Shown here one piece after another: positions 6,575 to 6,599 of a DNA stretch of 6,599 nt; position 1 is the stretch's first letter; each line of letters opens with the position of its first letter. The notes under the pieces were generated by a model, which saw only the letters and a list, made by a program, of their open reading frames with translations, had not been told where the DNA came from and did not search any database. The translations under genes were made by a program, and so were the position numbers. The stretch covers positions 1 to 6,599 of the forward strand of contig JAAYZB010000238.1 in the NCBI GenBank assembly GCA_012515085.1, in the 5' to 3' direction. Source of the stretch: Acholeplasmataceae bacterium. GTDB lineage: Bacteria > Bacillota_I > Bacilli_A > Izemoplasmatales > Hujiaoplasmataceae.

Positions 6575-6599
6575 ATGAAAGTGATATTTATGGGCACCA
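6575..6599 (+). CDS. fmt: Methionyl-tRNA formyltransferase, first 8 codons
   Basis: ATG at 6575 opens a frame reading MKVIFMGT up to the window end. This matches the conserved N-terminus of Fmt (MK-V/I-V/I-FMGTP), which formylates initiator methionyl-tRNA using 10-formyltetrahydrofolate. The sequence AGGTGAGG (6564-6571), partly overlapping the priA stop, is its ribosome binding site. Identification rests on only eight residues plus the common priA-fmt order in Bacillota, which together make it likely. The 9-base gap implies co-transcription with priA. Confidence 0.78.

Noticed and set aside
1..6599. New defence system, CRISPR array, tRNA or riboswitch
   Set aside because: No repeat-spacer pattern, clover-leaf or aptamer signature was seen, and all large genes belong to known families with intact motifs.

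Overview
The window looks like ordinary bacterial chromosome from a low-to-moderate GC Gram-positive-type lineage (Bacillota or a relative such as a non-parasitic Mycoplasmatota member). This rests on a full-length RNase J of the Bacillus J1 type, the priA-fmt gene order, strong GGAGG-type ribosome binding sites, Bacillus-like TATAAT promoters and hairpin plus T-run terminators. TGA is used as a stop and tryptophan is TGG, so the standard bacterial code applies. The genus cannot be fixed from the sequence.

Layout. Bases 1-285 are the 3' end of a gene for a DEDDh (DnaQ-like) 3'-5' exonuclease. Its last 23 bases overlap the start of a gene for a 12-helix sugar:cation symporter of the GPH (MelB) family (263-1819). 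Both read rightward and probably form the tail of one operon. Bases 1820-2277 are a gene-free spacer between convergent genes. It holds two long hairpins with T-runs on both strands (1832-1893 and 2132-2170) and about 240 bases of AT-rich sequence with no recognisable gene.

A leftward gene for RNase J (rnjA-like, 2278-3957) follows, with a well-formed promoter at 4038-4010. Bases 3958-4213 are a divergent control region serving rnjA on the left and priA on the right; it also contains an 8-codon mini-ORF with a perfect Shine-Dalgarno sequence. The gene for the replication-restart helicase PriA (4214-6565) is complete and is followed after 9 bases by the first 8 codons of what is almost certainly fmt, cut by the window end.

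Together the right half is housekeeping: RNA decay/processing, replication-fork restart and initiator-tRNA formylation. The left half is carbohydrate uptake next to a nuclease of unknown specific role. I found no defence system, CRISPR array, tRNA, rRNA or intact mobile element, and I do not think the window holds a new biological system. The most unusual items are the nested hairpin at 1832-1893, the AGGGACT/AGTCCCT repeats around the convergent spacer, and the mini-ORF before priA.
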